A stretch of 64,000 nt of DNA from assembly GCF_040807025.1 (NCBI RefSeq), contig NC_090967.1:246001-310000 (forward strand), given 5' to 3'. This DNA comes from Struthio camelus (taxonomy: Eukaryota; Chordata; Aves; Struthioniformes; Struthionidae). This document shows, one piece after another, positions 13,564 through 26,300 of the stretch (its first letter is position 1; every line of letters starts with the position of its first letter). The notes below the pieces were generated by a model. It was given only the letters and a program-made list of their open reading frames with translations, was not told where the DNA came from and searched no databases. Position numbers and translations under genes: made by a program.

Positions 13564-16500
13564 TCAGCCCTCCCCACAGGTCTCAAAATACTGGCACATC
13601 AGCTCGCGCACTTGCTCGGCCCGACCATCCTCCATGGAGGCAGGTGCGGGCTGGCATGGCTTGGGCAGCTCGGTTGGCTCGGTGCCCTCCAACCATTCCT
13701 CGTTGAAGGGGTTGTCATGAGCTTCACACACGTTGTGCAGGATGCAACAGGCAAGGACAAGGGTGGGCAGCAGCTCCAGGCTGCAGTCGTCGCACTTTAG
13801 GAGGATCTGCCAGCGAGCCTTGAGGCGGAGGAAGGCATTCTCGATCACGCTGTGCGCCCGCTTGAGGCGGTAGTTGAACTGCAGCTGCCGCTGGGTGAGG
13901 TTCTCATCCTCCTGGTAAGGCTTGAGTATCCAGTCTTGCAAGGGGTAGGTGGCATCGCCCAGCAGCACATATTTCTGTGCCTTCCCCATGAAATGTTTGG
14001 GAGGGTTGGGGCACAGCCGGCCCTCCTTGGCCAGCACCCACAAGCTGGAGCTCTCCAGTACGGCGCTGTTCTCCATGCTGCCAGGGAAGGCAGTGGAGAC
14101 GTCCCAGAACTGGCCCAGCCCATCCACGGTAGCCTGTGTCAGGATGGAATGCCAGCCCTGGCCGTTGCAGTAGTCGGCGCTGAGACGCAGAGGAGGGTTG
14201 ATGGGGATGTGAAGGCTGTCCAAGGCACCGATGCAGTGCGGGAAGCCCCAGCGGGCACGGAAGATGCGCACCATGTTCTCCAGCTCCTTCTCATTGGGCA
14301 GCCGGAGGTAGAGTGGCTTCAGCAGCAAGACCACGGCGTAACTCACCTCCCTGACACAGGTCTGCACCGTGGCAGGCCCCACGCCAAAGAGCGGGCTGAT
14401 AGTCTGATACTCCACGTTGGTGGCCAAGTGCCACAGGGCCACGGCGACTCTCTTCTCCAGGGGCAGCGTGGAGTGGAAGTGAGCACCGTGGTGGGCCAGC
14501 CCTGGCCGCAGCTGGTTACACACGTAGAAAAAGGTCTCCTTGGACATCCGAAACTTCTCCAGCCAGTCCTGAGGCCGGAATTCCTTCATGACCACTCGCT
14601 CCCACCAGTCTGTGTTCCTGATGCTGGGCCACGCGCGGGGGTAGAAATAACAGCTGGTTCTCCTCCGGCGAGCGATCAGGAGCTGCAGTGTCGCAGGGAG
14701 ACAACACAGGCATGAGATGGCGTTGAGCCCAGGCCCCCACCCTGCTCTTTGTGATTCACAGCACCTCCATCAAATTGCATTTGCAGAAGCTCTGAGCACT
14801 ACCCAAATATTCAATCCCCTCCCCACGGGGAAAATCTGTATCATTTTTTCCCTAGGTGATTCTGGACAAAAAGTCTAAATTTTGCATATGAGAAACTTTC
14901 TGGAAAAAGACGTCCTTTTGGGGGCAGTCAGCATGCTTTTTCTTTATTTTTAAACAAGTATTCACTTTCTTGCAGGAAAGTGAAATGCAGGCTTGGTGAT
15001 TATTTGGAAGTGGGAATTAGCGTCCTGTGTTCCTGGCTTGCCAAGGGGAACTGTCTTTCTATCCATTTCGAAATTCGAAAAAACATCGGACGAGGCTTGT
15101 TTTGCCTTCCTGGCTGCCAGGGAAAGCGAGCTCACAGTGTTTCCTCCCAGAGGTCCCATCCCTGCTGCCACACTTTCCCGCCCACTGTGCAAGTCCCCTG
15201 GTCCTTCATGTCCCCATGTCCTTTGCATCCCCTCTCCTGCGTGTCCCCCTGCCCTTTGTGTCTCTCGTGTTACTTGTATCCTGCATTCCTCATGTCCCTC
15301 ATCCTTCGTGTCCTGTTTCCTTCGCACCTTCCTCCCTGTGCTTTGTCCCCCTCATCTTTCATGTCTCTGTCCTTTCTGTACCCTGTCCTTCATGCCTCAT
15401 GTCCTTCCCGTCCCTCTGTCCATGTCCCCTATGTCCTTCCTGTCCCTCATCCTTCATGTCCCCTGTCCTTCATGTCCTTTGTGTCCACCACCCGTGAACC
15501 TCATGTCCCTGACCTTTGTTTCCCTCTGTCCTTCATGTCCCCGATGTCCTTTGTGTCCCACGTCCCCTGTCCTCTGTCCATTGTCCTTTTTGTCTCCCCA
15601 TCTTTCATGTCCCCCACCCTTTCTGTCCACTGTGTCACCCCGTCTTCAGGTCCCCCATGTCCTTCACGTCCCCCCATCACTCATGTCTCTGTGTCCTTTA
15701 TGGCCCTTGTCCCTCATATTCCCCATGTCCTTTGTGTCCCCCCATCCTTTGTTTCCCTCTGTATCCCAGTATCTTTTGTGTCCTTCAGGTCCTCCATGTC
15801 CCCTGTCCCTCCATGTCCTTTGTGTTGCCCCATATCCCATGTCCCTTCTGTCCCCCCTTGTTTCCATAGCTTTTATGTCCTTCATGTCCCCCATCCCTTG
15901 TGCACTGTGCTTTGTGTCCCCCTTGTCCCTTGCACCCTTGTGTCCTTTGCGTTGCCCCACATCCCCTGTTGTTCGTGTCCCCCTGTATCCCCATGTCGTT
16001 CGTGTCCTTCGTGTCCCCCCTGCTCCTGCGTTCCCCTGCCCTTCGCACCCTCCTCGTCCTCTGCACCGTGTCGTTTGCGTTGCCCCGTACCCCTGTGTCC
16101 TTCGTGTCCCCCTGTATCGCCCCAGATCTTGTCTTTCACGTCCCCCATGCCCCCCGCCTTCGTGCCCCCCCGCGTCCCCATGTCCTTCGCGTCGCCCCAC
16201 ATCCCGTGTCCCTAGATCTTCCGTGTTCTCCATGTCCCTGAACCCCCGCGTCCCCCTGTCCCCATGTCCTTTGTGTCCCCTGCACCCCCAGGCCCTCGGC
16301 GTGGCCCCCCGTCCCTCGCGGGCCCCGCGCCGCCCCGGCCCGCTCCCGGCAGCGCCGCCGCCTCCCGCCTCCCGCCGCCGCCTCCCGCCGCCGCCGCCCC
16401 GGCCGGGCCCGGCCGCGCCGCCCCACGCGGGGCCGCCGCCGCCCTCCACCCGCCGCCCCGGCCCCGGCCCCGGCCCCGGCCCGTCACCGTCATGAGCCGC

Positions 16501-16634
16501 TTCTGGCGCTGCGTGTAGTACTGCCGCAGCCAGGCGGCCCGCTGCCCCTCGTCCCAGCGCCCGGCCATGTCCCCCTGCGGGCCCGCCCGCCGCTGCATCA
16601 GCAGGTACAGCAGCAGCAGCAGCGGCTCCTGCAT
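13564..16634 (-). CDS. Domesticated PIF/Harbinger transposase (HARBI1-like), 421 aa
   Basis: Two coding exons on the minus strand: 16634-16488 and 14682-13564. They join in phase 0 and give 421 aa, longer than HARBI1 (about 350). Exon 1 encodes a Leu run followed by a basic stretch with QYYTQRQKRL. Exon 2 begins LLIARRRRTSCYFYPRAW, then carries the DDE nuclease domain of the PIF/Harbinger superfamily. The likely catalytic residues are D204 (GALDSLHI), D292 (LLGDATYPLQDWIL) and E330 (RAHSVIENAFLRLKARW). The family's helix-turn-helix-like region lies before them. I see no terminal inverted repeats or partner Myb-like gene nearby, and the gene has an intron, a CpG-island first exon and a polyA signal. 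It therefore reads as a host gene rather than an active transposon. HARBI1 relatives bind DNA with the help of NAIF1; this gene's role is unknown. The intron is filled with a degenerate TGTCC-rich repeat. The exon 1 junction is my inference from phase and the CACTGCAG acceptor. Confidence 0.85.
15170..16300. repeat. Degenerate TGTCC-rich minisatellite in the Harbinger-gene intron
   Basis: Over a kilobase of imperfect repeats built from cttcatgtcccc, tttgtgtcccc and ccatgtcc words with no strict period. It lies wholly within the single intron of the Harbinger-derived gene and grades into its CpG island. Because stops are rare in this composition, long frames stay open on both strands (Pro/Ser/Cys-rich on plus, Gly/His/Asp-rich on minus). 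None is supported as a gene. Confidence 0.75.
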
Positions 16635-16760
16635 TTTCAAATCGAGAGCCCGGCCTGCCCTGGAAGTGGAAGGGCTGCGCCGCCGCCGGGTCACGGCGGG
16701 CCGCGGGGGGGCGCCCGGCCCGGCCCGGCTCGGCTCCGCTCGGCTCCGCTTGGTTCGGTT
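16280..16760 (-). promoter_or_regulatory. CpG island at the first exon of the Harbinger-derived gene
   Basis: Very CpG-dense sequence spanning exon 1 (16634-16488) and its flanks, including GGCCCC and CCGCCG runs. The start codon lies in this island, as expected for a housekeeping-type promoter. No TATA box is evident. Confidence 0.6.
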
Positions 16761-17290
16761 CGGCTCGGTTCGGCTCGAATCGGCTCGGCTCCGCTCGGCT
16801 CCGCTTGGTTCGGTTCGGCTCGGTTCGGCTCGAATCGGCTCGGCTCCGCTTGGTTTGGTTCGTTTCGGCTCGGCTCCGTTCGGTTCGGCTCGGCTCGGCT
16901 CTGCTCTGCTCCACTTGGTTCAGTTTGGCTCGGCTCAGCTCGGTTCAGCTCGGCTCAGCTCGAATCAGTTCAGCTCGGCTTGGCTCGAATCGGCTCGGCT
17001 CAGCTCGGCTTGGTTCTGCTCGGCTCAACTCAGCTCAGCTCGAATCGGCTTAAATCGGCTCAAATCAGCTCGGTTCAGCTCGGCTCGGCTCGGTTCAGCT
17101 TGCCTCACCTCGCCTCAGTTCAGCTCGGCTCAGCTCGAATCGGCTCCGCTTGGCTCAGTTCGGCTCAGCTCAGCTCAAATTGGTCCGGCTCGACTTGGCT
17201 TGGATCAGCTTGGTTCAGCTCAGCTCAAATTGGTCCGGCTCGACTCAGCTCCACTTGGCTCGGCTTGACTCGGCTAAGCGCAATCCTGTC
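16725..17290. repeat. CGGCT/CAGCT pentamer repeat
   Basis: More than 100 imperfect tandem pentamers of the type cggct, with ggttc, cagct and gaatc variants. They start directly upstream of the Harbinger-derived gene's first exon. CpG-containing copies are more frequent near the gene and TpG/CpA copies further away, which fits decay of methylated CpG with distance from the island. Ser/Ala/Arg-rich open frames here are composition artefacts. Confidence 0.8.
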
Positions 17291-19450
17291 ACAGCCCTGG
17301 GACAGTGCAGCCCGGCTCAGCGTGGTCCAGCCCAAGGACAGCGCGGTCCGGCTCGGCCCGGCACAGCCCCAAGACAGCGCAGCCCTGCTCAGCCAAGCAT
17401 GATCCTGGCACAGCCCCAGTGCGGCCCGGCTCAGTTTAGCCCCGGCACAGGCCCAGCTTGGCCTGGGTGATTTCACGGCCCAGCCCGCCGGCAGAGGCAG
17501 CAGCTGCAGGTGCTGCCGGACAGCATCTCCCTGGTGTGCGTGCACAAACGCTTCCCTGCAGGCAAACACTTTTGTCCCACAGCCTCAAACAGCGGCTGGG
17601 TGTTTGTGCCCCTCTCCAAGGTGACTCTTGGCTCGTGTTGTCACAGAGGAGATATTTTATTGAATCTGGATTTGTCCCAGCTTGCTCCTTTGCTCCTCCC
17701 CCCGCCAGTGTTCCTGCGGGACTCCCCTTGACCTGGCACAAAGGGATCTGGCACCAGCCTGGCGGCCACCTGCAACCTCCCCTCCACTCCAGTGATTTAC
17801 ACATTTGACCAGCTTTAAGCTGCGACATGTCCTTGGGCTCTGCAGGTCTCCTGAGTTTAGATGCTCTATTCATATGCTTAAAGCTAAGTGCATTGGGTGG
17901 TTGTTGGCCTGGGGCTCCGGAGCCCTTTGGCTTTTGCGTTTCAGTTGCACAACCAGCCCAGATGGACTCTGAAATGCCACAACCTGTTGCGTGGTCCATT
18001 GTGATTAATGCACGTGCATTTAGTTTGCTGCAGATGCAGGAAAGCTCAGAAAGACAGGCTGGACTCCTGCTTTGGGGAAGAACTCACACTAGGGGGAAAA
18101 ACAAAAAAGAAAAAAACAGTGCAAGTATCTTGATTCTGCCTCAAAAGTGGTGCAGGATGCAAAGTTGCCCTAGAGCCGTGCTGGATTTTGGGGACTTCCC
18201 CTGGGCATCAGGATATTCCATGTCCCTGAGTTCCTAGGCGATGACTGGGAATCGGGGCCATCCCTCCAGGGCCCTGGAAAAAAGGCTGTTAGGATGCTTG
18301 ATTTCCTGAAAAATCTGGAATTTTTTAAAAGGAATGATTCAGGCTTGAGCCAGTTGTCAATTATTAGCTTTTTCTTGCTGTAAATATATCCATAGAGGTG
18401 AGCTTCAAACAGGAATTTGATTAATCACAGAAGACTGAGCATCATTAATAACACGGGAACGCTATGCCTGCTGCTTATTGCATTGTAGCAGTAATAGTAG
18501 TAGTAAAACCAAAATCATGGCTGCACATTGCTAGTATAGGGCAGGCTGTCAGCTGAAAGCTGGTACTTGGTTATAAAAGCACTTGAGCGTTACAGCTAGA
18601 TATAATTTGTGCATATGAAGTATTTCACTGCCTTTGATTGGTAATAAATGTACCAAACCCTGTAAAGCCCATTCTGGCAGAAGAGATCACAATGTGAAAA
18701 CAGTGGGAGTGGCAACCCAGGTTGCTTTCGGCCCTGGCTCTCGCAGTGCTGGGAACGGCTCGAGGGAGCTGAGTCCTCGCTGCTGGCATAGCCTGAGCAG
18801 GCTGGGAACGGCTCCCAGGACTGCTACTCTCACTCCACTCTCTACGAAAAGCCTAGTGGTTGGGCTCCGGTGCCAGCCTCCCGCTGGAAGCAGCTGATAC
18901 AGAGTATTTGGGAGATTTCTTAAGAGCTGCTTACTCAGATTGGTGGAGCAGCAGTGACTGCTGGCTGCAAGCTGTACTCACAGCAGCAACCCCTGGTTGC
19001 TGCGAAGCGGGTTATTCACTGCAGGGCTGTGGGTGTCACCGACAAGCTCTTAAAACTGCTGTAGGATTGCTGCCTTCAGCAAAATCTGGCAGTTTGCGCT
19101 TCATTTTGAGCTGTTCAGGCCGCTTGCCTGGGCCGCCAGCAGGGGAATACTCAGAGCCCATCGGCTGAATCTCTCCATCGACTGGATTTCTGGTGTCGGT
19201 GGCTGACCCTCCCCCGTTTGACTGTCCCATTTAGCCTAAAGCGAAGAGAAGAGAGTGCTGTGCTGCTTTGTGAGCAAAAGCAGAAGGGTGATTAGCTGGA
19301 TTTTCTGCCCTCTCATCACAGATGCGAGGTTTCCCAGCAGGTTCAGAGCAGCAAAGGACACAGTAGCACCTGCATCCCATCGCCCACAGCAGGGTTCAAC
19401 TGCCCACACGCCGGGGTCTGCCACCTGCCCTCGCTGGCACGGGCATTTAA
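17290..19450. other. Spacer between the Harbinger-derived gene and the FZR1 CpG island
   Basis: No exon, RNA or transposon was recognised. The GC-rich left part grades into more AT-rich sequence near 18.0-18.7 kb. Unassigned regulatory elements for FZR1 may lie here, but none is visible to me. Confidence 0.4.
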
Positions 19451-20340
19451 AACGGAGAGGAAAGTGCTCGCTTTGGTCCTGCCGAGGCTTTGGAGCATGC
19501 CCGGGCAGGGCTGCGCACGCTCCCCCGCAGCCCGGGGGCCCGGCCCGGCCCCGGGGAGCCGGGCTGAGCGGCCGCCGCAGCCCCTCGCCTCCGCCACGAT
19601 TCAGCGTGCTGCGAGGTGGCACCAAGGGCGTGCGTGGCCCCCGAGCCCCTCCCCGAGGTCGTGCTGGATCTCGCCCCATGGGTTTCTACGAAGCCGCGGG
19701 GTGTCGGTGGCGGGGTCACACCCGGCCCCGGCCCCGGCCCCGGCCCCGGCCCCGGCCTGCTGAGGGAACTACTCGAGCGCCGCCGCGGCCAGGCCGCAAC
19801 GGTTGCCAAGGACGACGAACGCGCCCGCCGCTTCCTGTATTGATTCGAACGGGGAGGGGGCGGGGAGCTCCCGTGATGCCCCACGCGGGGGCGGGGCCGC
19901 GGGCGGGAGCGGAGGGCGGGGGCAGCCCCCTCGCAGGCGGCCGCCATATTGGGCAGCGCTGCGGCCGGCGGAGACTGACAGGAGGAGGCGGAGCGGGGCC
20001 GGGCCGGGCCGGGCCGCGCCGGCCGCGCAGGTGAGGGGGGCGGCGGGGCCCGCGGCCGGTGTCACGGCTCCGGCGGCGCGGCGCCGTGCGGGGGCCGGGG
20101 AGGGGCCGGGCCGGGCCGGGCGGGACTCGGCCGCGGCCCGGCGGTGCCGCAGCCCGGCCGGGGGGAGTGGGGTCCGGGGCGGGGCGGGGCCCTGCCCGGC
20201 CGCCTGCCCTGGCCCTGCCCGGCCGCCTGCCCCGGTGCCCGGCGGCGGGGCCCGGCCTCTCCGGCCCCGGGGCCTGTCCCTGCCCCGTGCCCGAGCTGCG
20301 GCCGCTCTGGAGCCTTCCTCCCCCTGCTTCTGTTCTGTTG
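19450..20340 (+). promoter_or_regulatory. FZR1: FZR1 CpG-island promoter and non-coding exon 1
   Basis: A strong CpG island with GGCCCC and GGGCC tracts. A YY1-like motif, gccgccatattgg, lies near 19940-19952. About 80 bases on, at 20030/20031, gcgcag is followed by a GTGAGG donor, so the non-coding first exon probably ends there. This leaves a first intron of about 9.4 kb before the coding exon. No TATA box is seen. Confidence 0.7.
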
Positions 20341-23300
20341 CGCTTTTTTAATAGTGCTTTGTCGGGCCTGACAGGCTGAAACTTAATCTCTCTGAGGCAA
20401 CTCACAAGTCATCGCGCTGTGTTGATTTCTGTAATAAGGCCGCTTCGCGTAGAGCACTGCGTGCAGGGCTCCGGCCGACCCCTGCCAGCCGCGGCCCTGG
20501 GAAGTGGAAGAGCCCTCATGCTCCCTTGCGAGAGCCTGGACATATCTGTTAAAGGACTTTGTGCGCCTGAGCCCGTAGACGGTTGTGTGGCTCTGTCCAA
20601 AGCTGCTAGGAGGTCTCCGAGTAGACCCTTTATTCAGTCAGGTTTGAAAGACTTATTCAGAGCTTGGGGGGGGGGGGTCAGCTGCTGTCTTCCACGGTAC
20701 TACAGTTCTTGATCAAATTGATAGCAGGAGCAGTAGCCATGACAGAGATTCTTGTGTTGTGGACTCTAGTTCTCTAGAGAACTAGATAACTGTGGCAACT
20801 CACCACAAACTTTTACCATGTGTTGCTTGTTTATATACAATGTAAGCTAGTGATATGCAATTGTTCTGATGGCTCCTCAGTGGTCTGAGGGAACTGAATA
20901 CGGATTTGTGACTTTCATTAGGCTTTTAATGCGTTGCTAATGCCTTGCAAATAGAAAATAGTATGCATGTTCAGTGAGTTACAGCCTTTAGGTCTTGAAA
21001 ACATGAACTGAGCATCTGTCCGTGCATGGTGAGACAAAACGAGCATCTTTTTGCGGTAGTCATTAAAGCTAAATGAAATCTATCAGATCGTACTGAAGTC
21101 ATCTATCAAAGAAGTCTTTGGCTTTGTTGCTTGGATGAGTTTTACCTGATTTGTTGCTCTCCTGAAGGCGTTGTGCTCATTTGCTTGGGAAGTGCTGAGT
21201 TTTATTGAGTTAGTGTATTTAATGATGCTAGCCTAGTGTTTTGTGCCTAAGGTTCCTCACTGAGAGCAACTCACCTGCTGGTAAGAGTATCTCATATTAA
21301 AGATTGGAGGGTTTTTTTGTATTATTATTATTATTTTAATACATAAACAGAGTTTTCCTGACTGAGGCTGTTGCATTTTCTTTGACTTTTTTTTTTTTTT
21401 GAAATTGAGCAGGGATACATTTGCATCTTCAGTAACTTAAACCTTATGATAAAATACAGACCTTTTGAATAGCCTGGCTTTTTCAGTAAAGCTCCATAAA
21501 CAAAGCTGCTGGTGAATTTTTAATCTTGATTGTGGTGTACTGACTTCTGATAAGGCTTGCAATAAAGCAGACCTTTTATCTAGAACTGATGCTCTTAGCA
21601 ACTGTTCGTATCTTGTTTTGAGACATTAGAAAAGATAATCAGACAACTGTATTTTGCAGGTTCTTGTATCTCTGTAAAAGGAAACAATGTAATGAAATTT
21701 ATGTTAGTAGCTGTATGAAAAATAGACTTTGTATTGTTTTAGAGCTCAGCAATCTGTGGGCAGGTAAAAGTTGTGGAAGTGCTATTTGGGAAATACAGTG
21801 CTTTGAAGAAGGGATATCTCATGTTTGTGCTCAAAAGGCACTCTTGGTTTTCCTCTATCCCTCTCGAAGCATGATGCACAGTATGGCAGAGCATATAATC
21901 TACTAGAAGTAAAAAAGCTGTAATGATTTTGTAAAATGCTATAAATACATGCAGTAGACTTTCTCTCATGCTTTTCTTTACTGTTAAGCAAGTCCTGTTT
22001 GAGCCTAAAACACTTAACATGGGAAAAACTCTATCCTTATTAAGACACCATATCCCTAAAGCTTAGGTGCTGCACTCCATGCATCCCCATTTCCTTTTCA
22101 TTAAGAGGCTTGTGGTATGTACAGTAAATGCAAAATATATTATGTATCTTCTAGGTAGTCATCAAAACAAACACTGTGATATGGTTGTAGATGCCCAGCC
22201 AGAAGTAAATCTCTTTATTTCTATTGTCTGTCCAGTGGCTTTTCAAAAATGTGTGTTTATGTGGGGAAAATTGCCATTAGGTGACAATCTAAATAGAATT
22301 ACTGTTGGCATATTCGGCCCTCTGCTTCCTCTGCCAACTGTCTTGGCAGAGGCTAAAGACTAGACAGAGATTGCCAGTAGCTCAGCTTTTATATCTGAGT
22401 AAAGATACGGTGGTGGGCTACTATGTAGAAAGCTGTGCGGTTTTTTCGTCGCGCCCTCTGTCTTGTGGGGCAAATAGGGTAGCAGCATCCAGTCTTACCA
22501 GTTTGGTGTTCCTCACAACGTGGACTAAGGTGAAATGTCAAAACAGAACATTGCAAGATTAACTTTTATCCCCTGTATGTCATGTAATAACTTGAGGAAA
22601 TCATACCTAGTTCCTTACCTGGCATTTGGGAATGTCCTTTACCACCTGCAGAAGACAATAGCATTTCCTACCTGCTTTGCCTCGTGCAAAAGCTCAGGCA
22701 GCAGTAGCTTGTTTCGTTAACATCAGCAGGAGCAACGGAGCAGATGGAAGTAACAACCTGTTTGGTACTCAGTATTTCTAGAGCATGATCTGCCAGAGTT
22801 GAACTAGATTTTTAATTCATTCTTCAGAACTTTAATCAAGCCTATGCAACAACCAAAACAGAAGAGTTATTCAGACGTTGTTTAGTCAAGGTACGTTAGT
22901 TAAATAATGCATCTCTAAAACTGCAGAGTGTTTTTTTATATGCTGCCTGCGTTATTTGTTTTGTCTTCATAATATATGAACCTGTCATGAGGCTTTCTGT
23001 TAATTAGGTGCAGAGATTGCCTTTTGACCCACAGGCAAGAGATGACACAGAAGTGACCCCACATTGAGCATGCATTATGTTTTAATGCTGGATGTATTTC
23101 CCAGCATATGGCTTCCTGCACTGCTGAAGACTTTGTTCTTTATTTGGATTTCCCTAGGAACAGGCATGGCTCTCTGATTTATGGAGGGAGACAAGAAAAA
23201 GGAGAAAAAAAGAAATAATCACTACATGTAGGCAATAAAAAGGGTTTAATGGTAATGCTTTTGAGAGATCACCTGCTGAGTACCTGATTGTCATGTCCTG

Positions 23301-26300
23301 TCTGCTTAGATAAGCCCTAGCTCCTAATAGACTGTTGTAAACTGCATTGAGATGTGTGTTGAATGAAAAGGTGATGTGTGAAGATAGAGTAACAAACATA
23401 CAATTTTTCTAATTTATTAAAAGCTGCTTGAAGCAAAGTTGGAAATCTCCCAGCCAGAGGCTGGGCTGCCACATATATTCAACAGTGTGTGAGTTTGGGG
23501 GGGGGGGGCGGGGCTATCTGCTAGTTCTGATGGTCTGATCTCTGTAATTGAGCTTTACACTTGAACCTGAATCATGAGTAGAGGAGTTGAAAATGTACTT
23601 GTCTTTTGAGTATGGCATGGCAGACTTTACTCTGTTAGCCTCCCTTCTTTCCTTCTCCCTGGGGAGAAGGGGGATTTAGGAAAAAACTTCTGTCCTGGAA
23701 GTGATGATGATATCTGAGTGTCATCCATGTGGAAAGAGTAGCAATAGCAATATTGTTAGTAGACTTCCTGAAATCTTCCTCTCAGAAGAGGTCCCACAGT
23801 TAAGGAAGACTTTTTTTCTTAATTGTTGTTCCCGAATTGTTCAAAATCTTTTGGGTGTGTAATGGTATATTAAGAAGGTATATTAACGGAGGGAGATTGT
23901 TATTTTTAGTAAAAGCTCTTCCGGTGATGGAGGTTTTGTGCTGGGTTTCCTTAAGGTGTTCTAACGCTGAATTTCTGCTGGCACGTAAATATTCATGCTA
24001 TGTCCAGAGCTCTTTGCTGTGAATACTTCATCACTGGTTCTTGCAGGCTTTCTGCAGGGTTCTGTGACCTCAGTTGTCCTAAACTAGCACAGTTGCACTG
24101 TGGTTTGTTGGTCAGGGTTCCTCTGTCATCTAGCTAGAACTTTTGCTATTTGTTGCTTTGAAAAGTGAAAGTGTTTTGCAAAGCCCTAAAATAGTTTCAG
24201 AAGCTGACTGGAAGGTTGTAGAAAGTCTTGTAGCTTGTCTGCAAGTGTAGGTGTAGATGCAGTGAGTTAAAGTCAAAGATCTGTCACCTCCAGTCTGAAT
24301 TACAGATTGAGCTCTTGCCTGTGAGGAAGGGATGTTGTTTTTCTTGACGCAAGAGACAAAAGAAGGCATGAATAGCTGCAGATATCGCCCATCTTCTAAG
24401 CTTAGTATAGAGTTGCAGCATCTTGAGTTTCTGTACTACTGTTAAGAATCGGGAGTGGAGGCAGGAGAGAAAGCAATATCTTGGCCAGTCCTTTGAGTCA
24501 CTTTGCCTTTCAGATCGAACTTGGATTCAGGCTGAGCCTACTTTTGGTCATCTAAAAGTTGGCTTTTTTTGGGGGTGTGTGTGTGAGGAATTTGGCTGTT
24601 CTAGAGTTGATGATAGTGAGTACATAGGGGGTCTGTTAGCCCCCTGTGTAGGAGGAAGTTGTTCCCTGGATGCTCTGACTTGTATAGGCGTTGGAAAAGG
24701 CAGAAATAATATAGGCCCTCACAGGACCTTCAAGTAAAGAGTAGTCACCTAAACATTATGCTGATGCATAATGCTGATGAACACACTGATGCAATGTGAT
24801 AGTTCTAGCAGTAATGGAAGGTCTCAGTTTACTGGTGGAATACTGAATCTCTGCAGCCTTCAAGAGTGTCTTAATAACAAAATAAGGATGGAGATCTTGC
24901 TTGTCACCATGATACAGAAGTAACTTTTTCATTGCTATTAGCATGGCTTCTGTGTAATGCCCAGTTGTGAAGTATTGTCTTTAAGTGTGAGGCGATGAAG
25001 CTTATATTTTATTTTGAAATAAAGCTTAATCTGCTTCTCTCATACAAGGTTTACATTTGTAAATGGTTTGTTTTTTTACACTAATACCTTTGTAAATCAT
25101 TGGATAAGAGATTGCGTAATTATTTTAAAAAGGTAAACATTGGTAAAACTTGCACAAAGCTCTAGCTTTTTGCCCTACTTCTCCTTTTAAAAGGAGATTA
25201 GTTACTTAATAGACTGTTTGGCATAACAGGTAAACTTTGTAACTGTTGATTAAATTTGGAGTAGCTCTACTTCAGATTGGCTAAGAGCAGAGTGTCTTGC
25301 TCCTTCTAGATGTTGGTGTTAGCACTCTGTAGCTGGCTTTAGCATTCTGTATATGTTTGTAGTAGGCTTGACTTGGGCTATATTTTAGCATTGTTGTTTT
25401 TCTTACAGCTTGTTCAAAAGTCTGGAAAATAAGAGAATTCATAATAACTGGAAATATTCTTTAATACTCCAGGGTGAGGCAGCATGAGCTAACTGATTCA
25501 ACAGCTTGCTCCTGCCAGAAAGGGCCATTTCTGGCTACATGTTCTTTCTGCTTCCCTAGTGCCAGCTTTGGCTCTCATCGGATCCCTCAGTGAGTTGATC
25601 CAGCTTACTAAAGCAGCAGGAAATTTTGCCCTTTTGGGTTGAGTTAATTTTCTGTCATCGTAGTGAGCCAGGTGAACTTGGGGGGGGGGGCGGAATCAAA
25701 CAAGAGCCAGAGCTAGCACAGAGAAAGTGCAGGACTGCTTAGCTGGGATAGATCACTGGAAGACTAGAACATTGGCTTTTGGGAAGCAGGACATGTGGGG
25801 ATGATTTCAAACCATGATGCTCATGACTTAAAGGCTAAGTGATTTACTCATTCTCCATCTTCTTCCCCTTGATAAATAATGGGGCTCATTCTGAGAGCTT
25901 TTAGATGCACCTGAATAGTGTTTTCTCTCGAAATTGGCACTGGGGTGCCATTAAATATCAGTCCAAAGAGAAGGTAGCCTCTCTGGTTTTGGGTAGGCTC
26001 TTGCTATCTCAAAATTCATATGTGAAAGTGGTTGGGTTTTCAATTTCCATGAAAGTCAGCAGAAAAAAAGGCTTTACTTCAAGAACTGTAAGTTATCTTC
26101 TTGAAGAAACAAAAGATCTTGAGGAACCAAGTCTGTTATGAATTCTTCTTTTATAGATATTTTGTTACTAATTAACCAGCTAGTTTATGCTTGGAGGGGA
26201 AAGGGTTTTCCACTCCTGGGGAAGAACTTGTGTGTTGTGAGTATTTTAGTGTTTTCTTAAGGCACCTTAAGTCTTATCTCTGAGTTGGCTGGATTTTATC

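Noticed and set aside
14980-16495. Long plus-strand frames of 400-500 codons rich in Pro, Ser and Cys
   Set aside because: They follow the TGTCC-rich repeat in the Harbinger-gene intron. All neighbouring frames, and the opposite strand, are similarly open, with no domain signal.
16567-17402. Ser/Ala/Arg-rich open frames of up to 233 codons
   Set aside because: They are translations of the cggct pentamer repeat.
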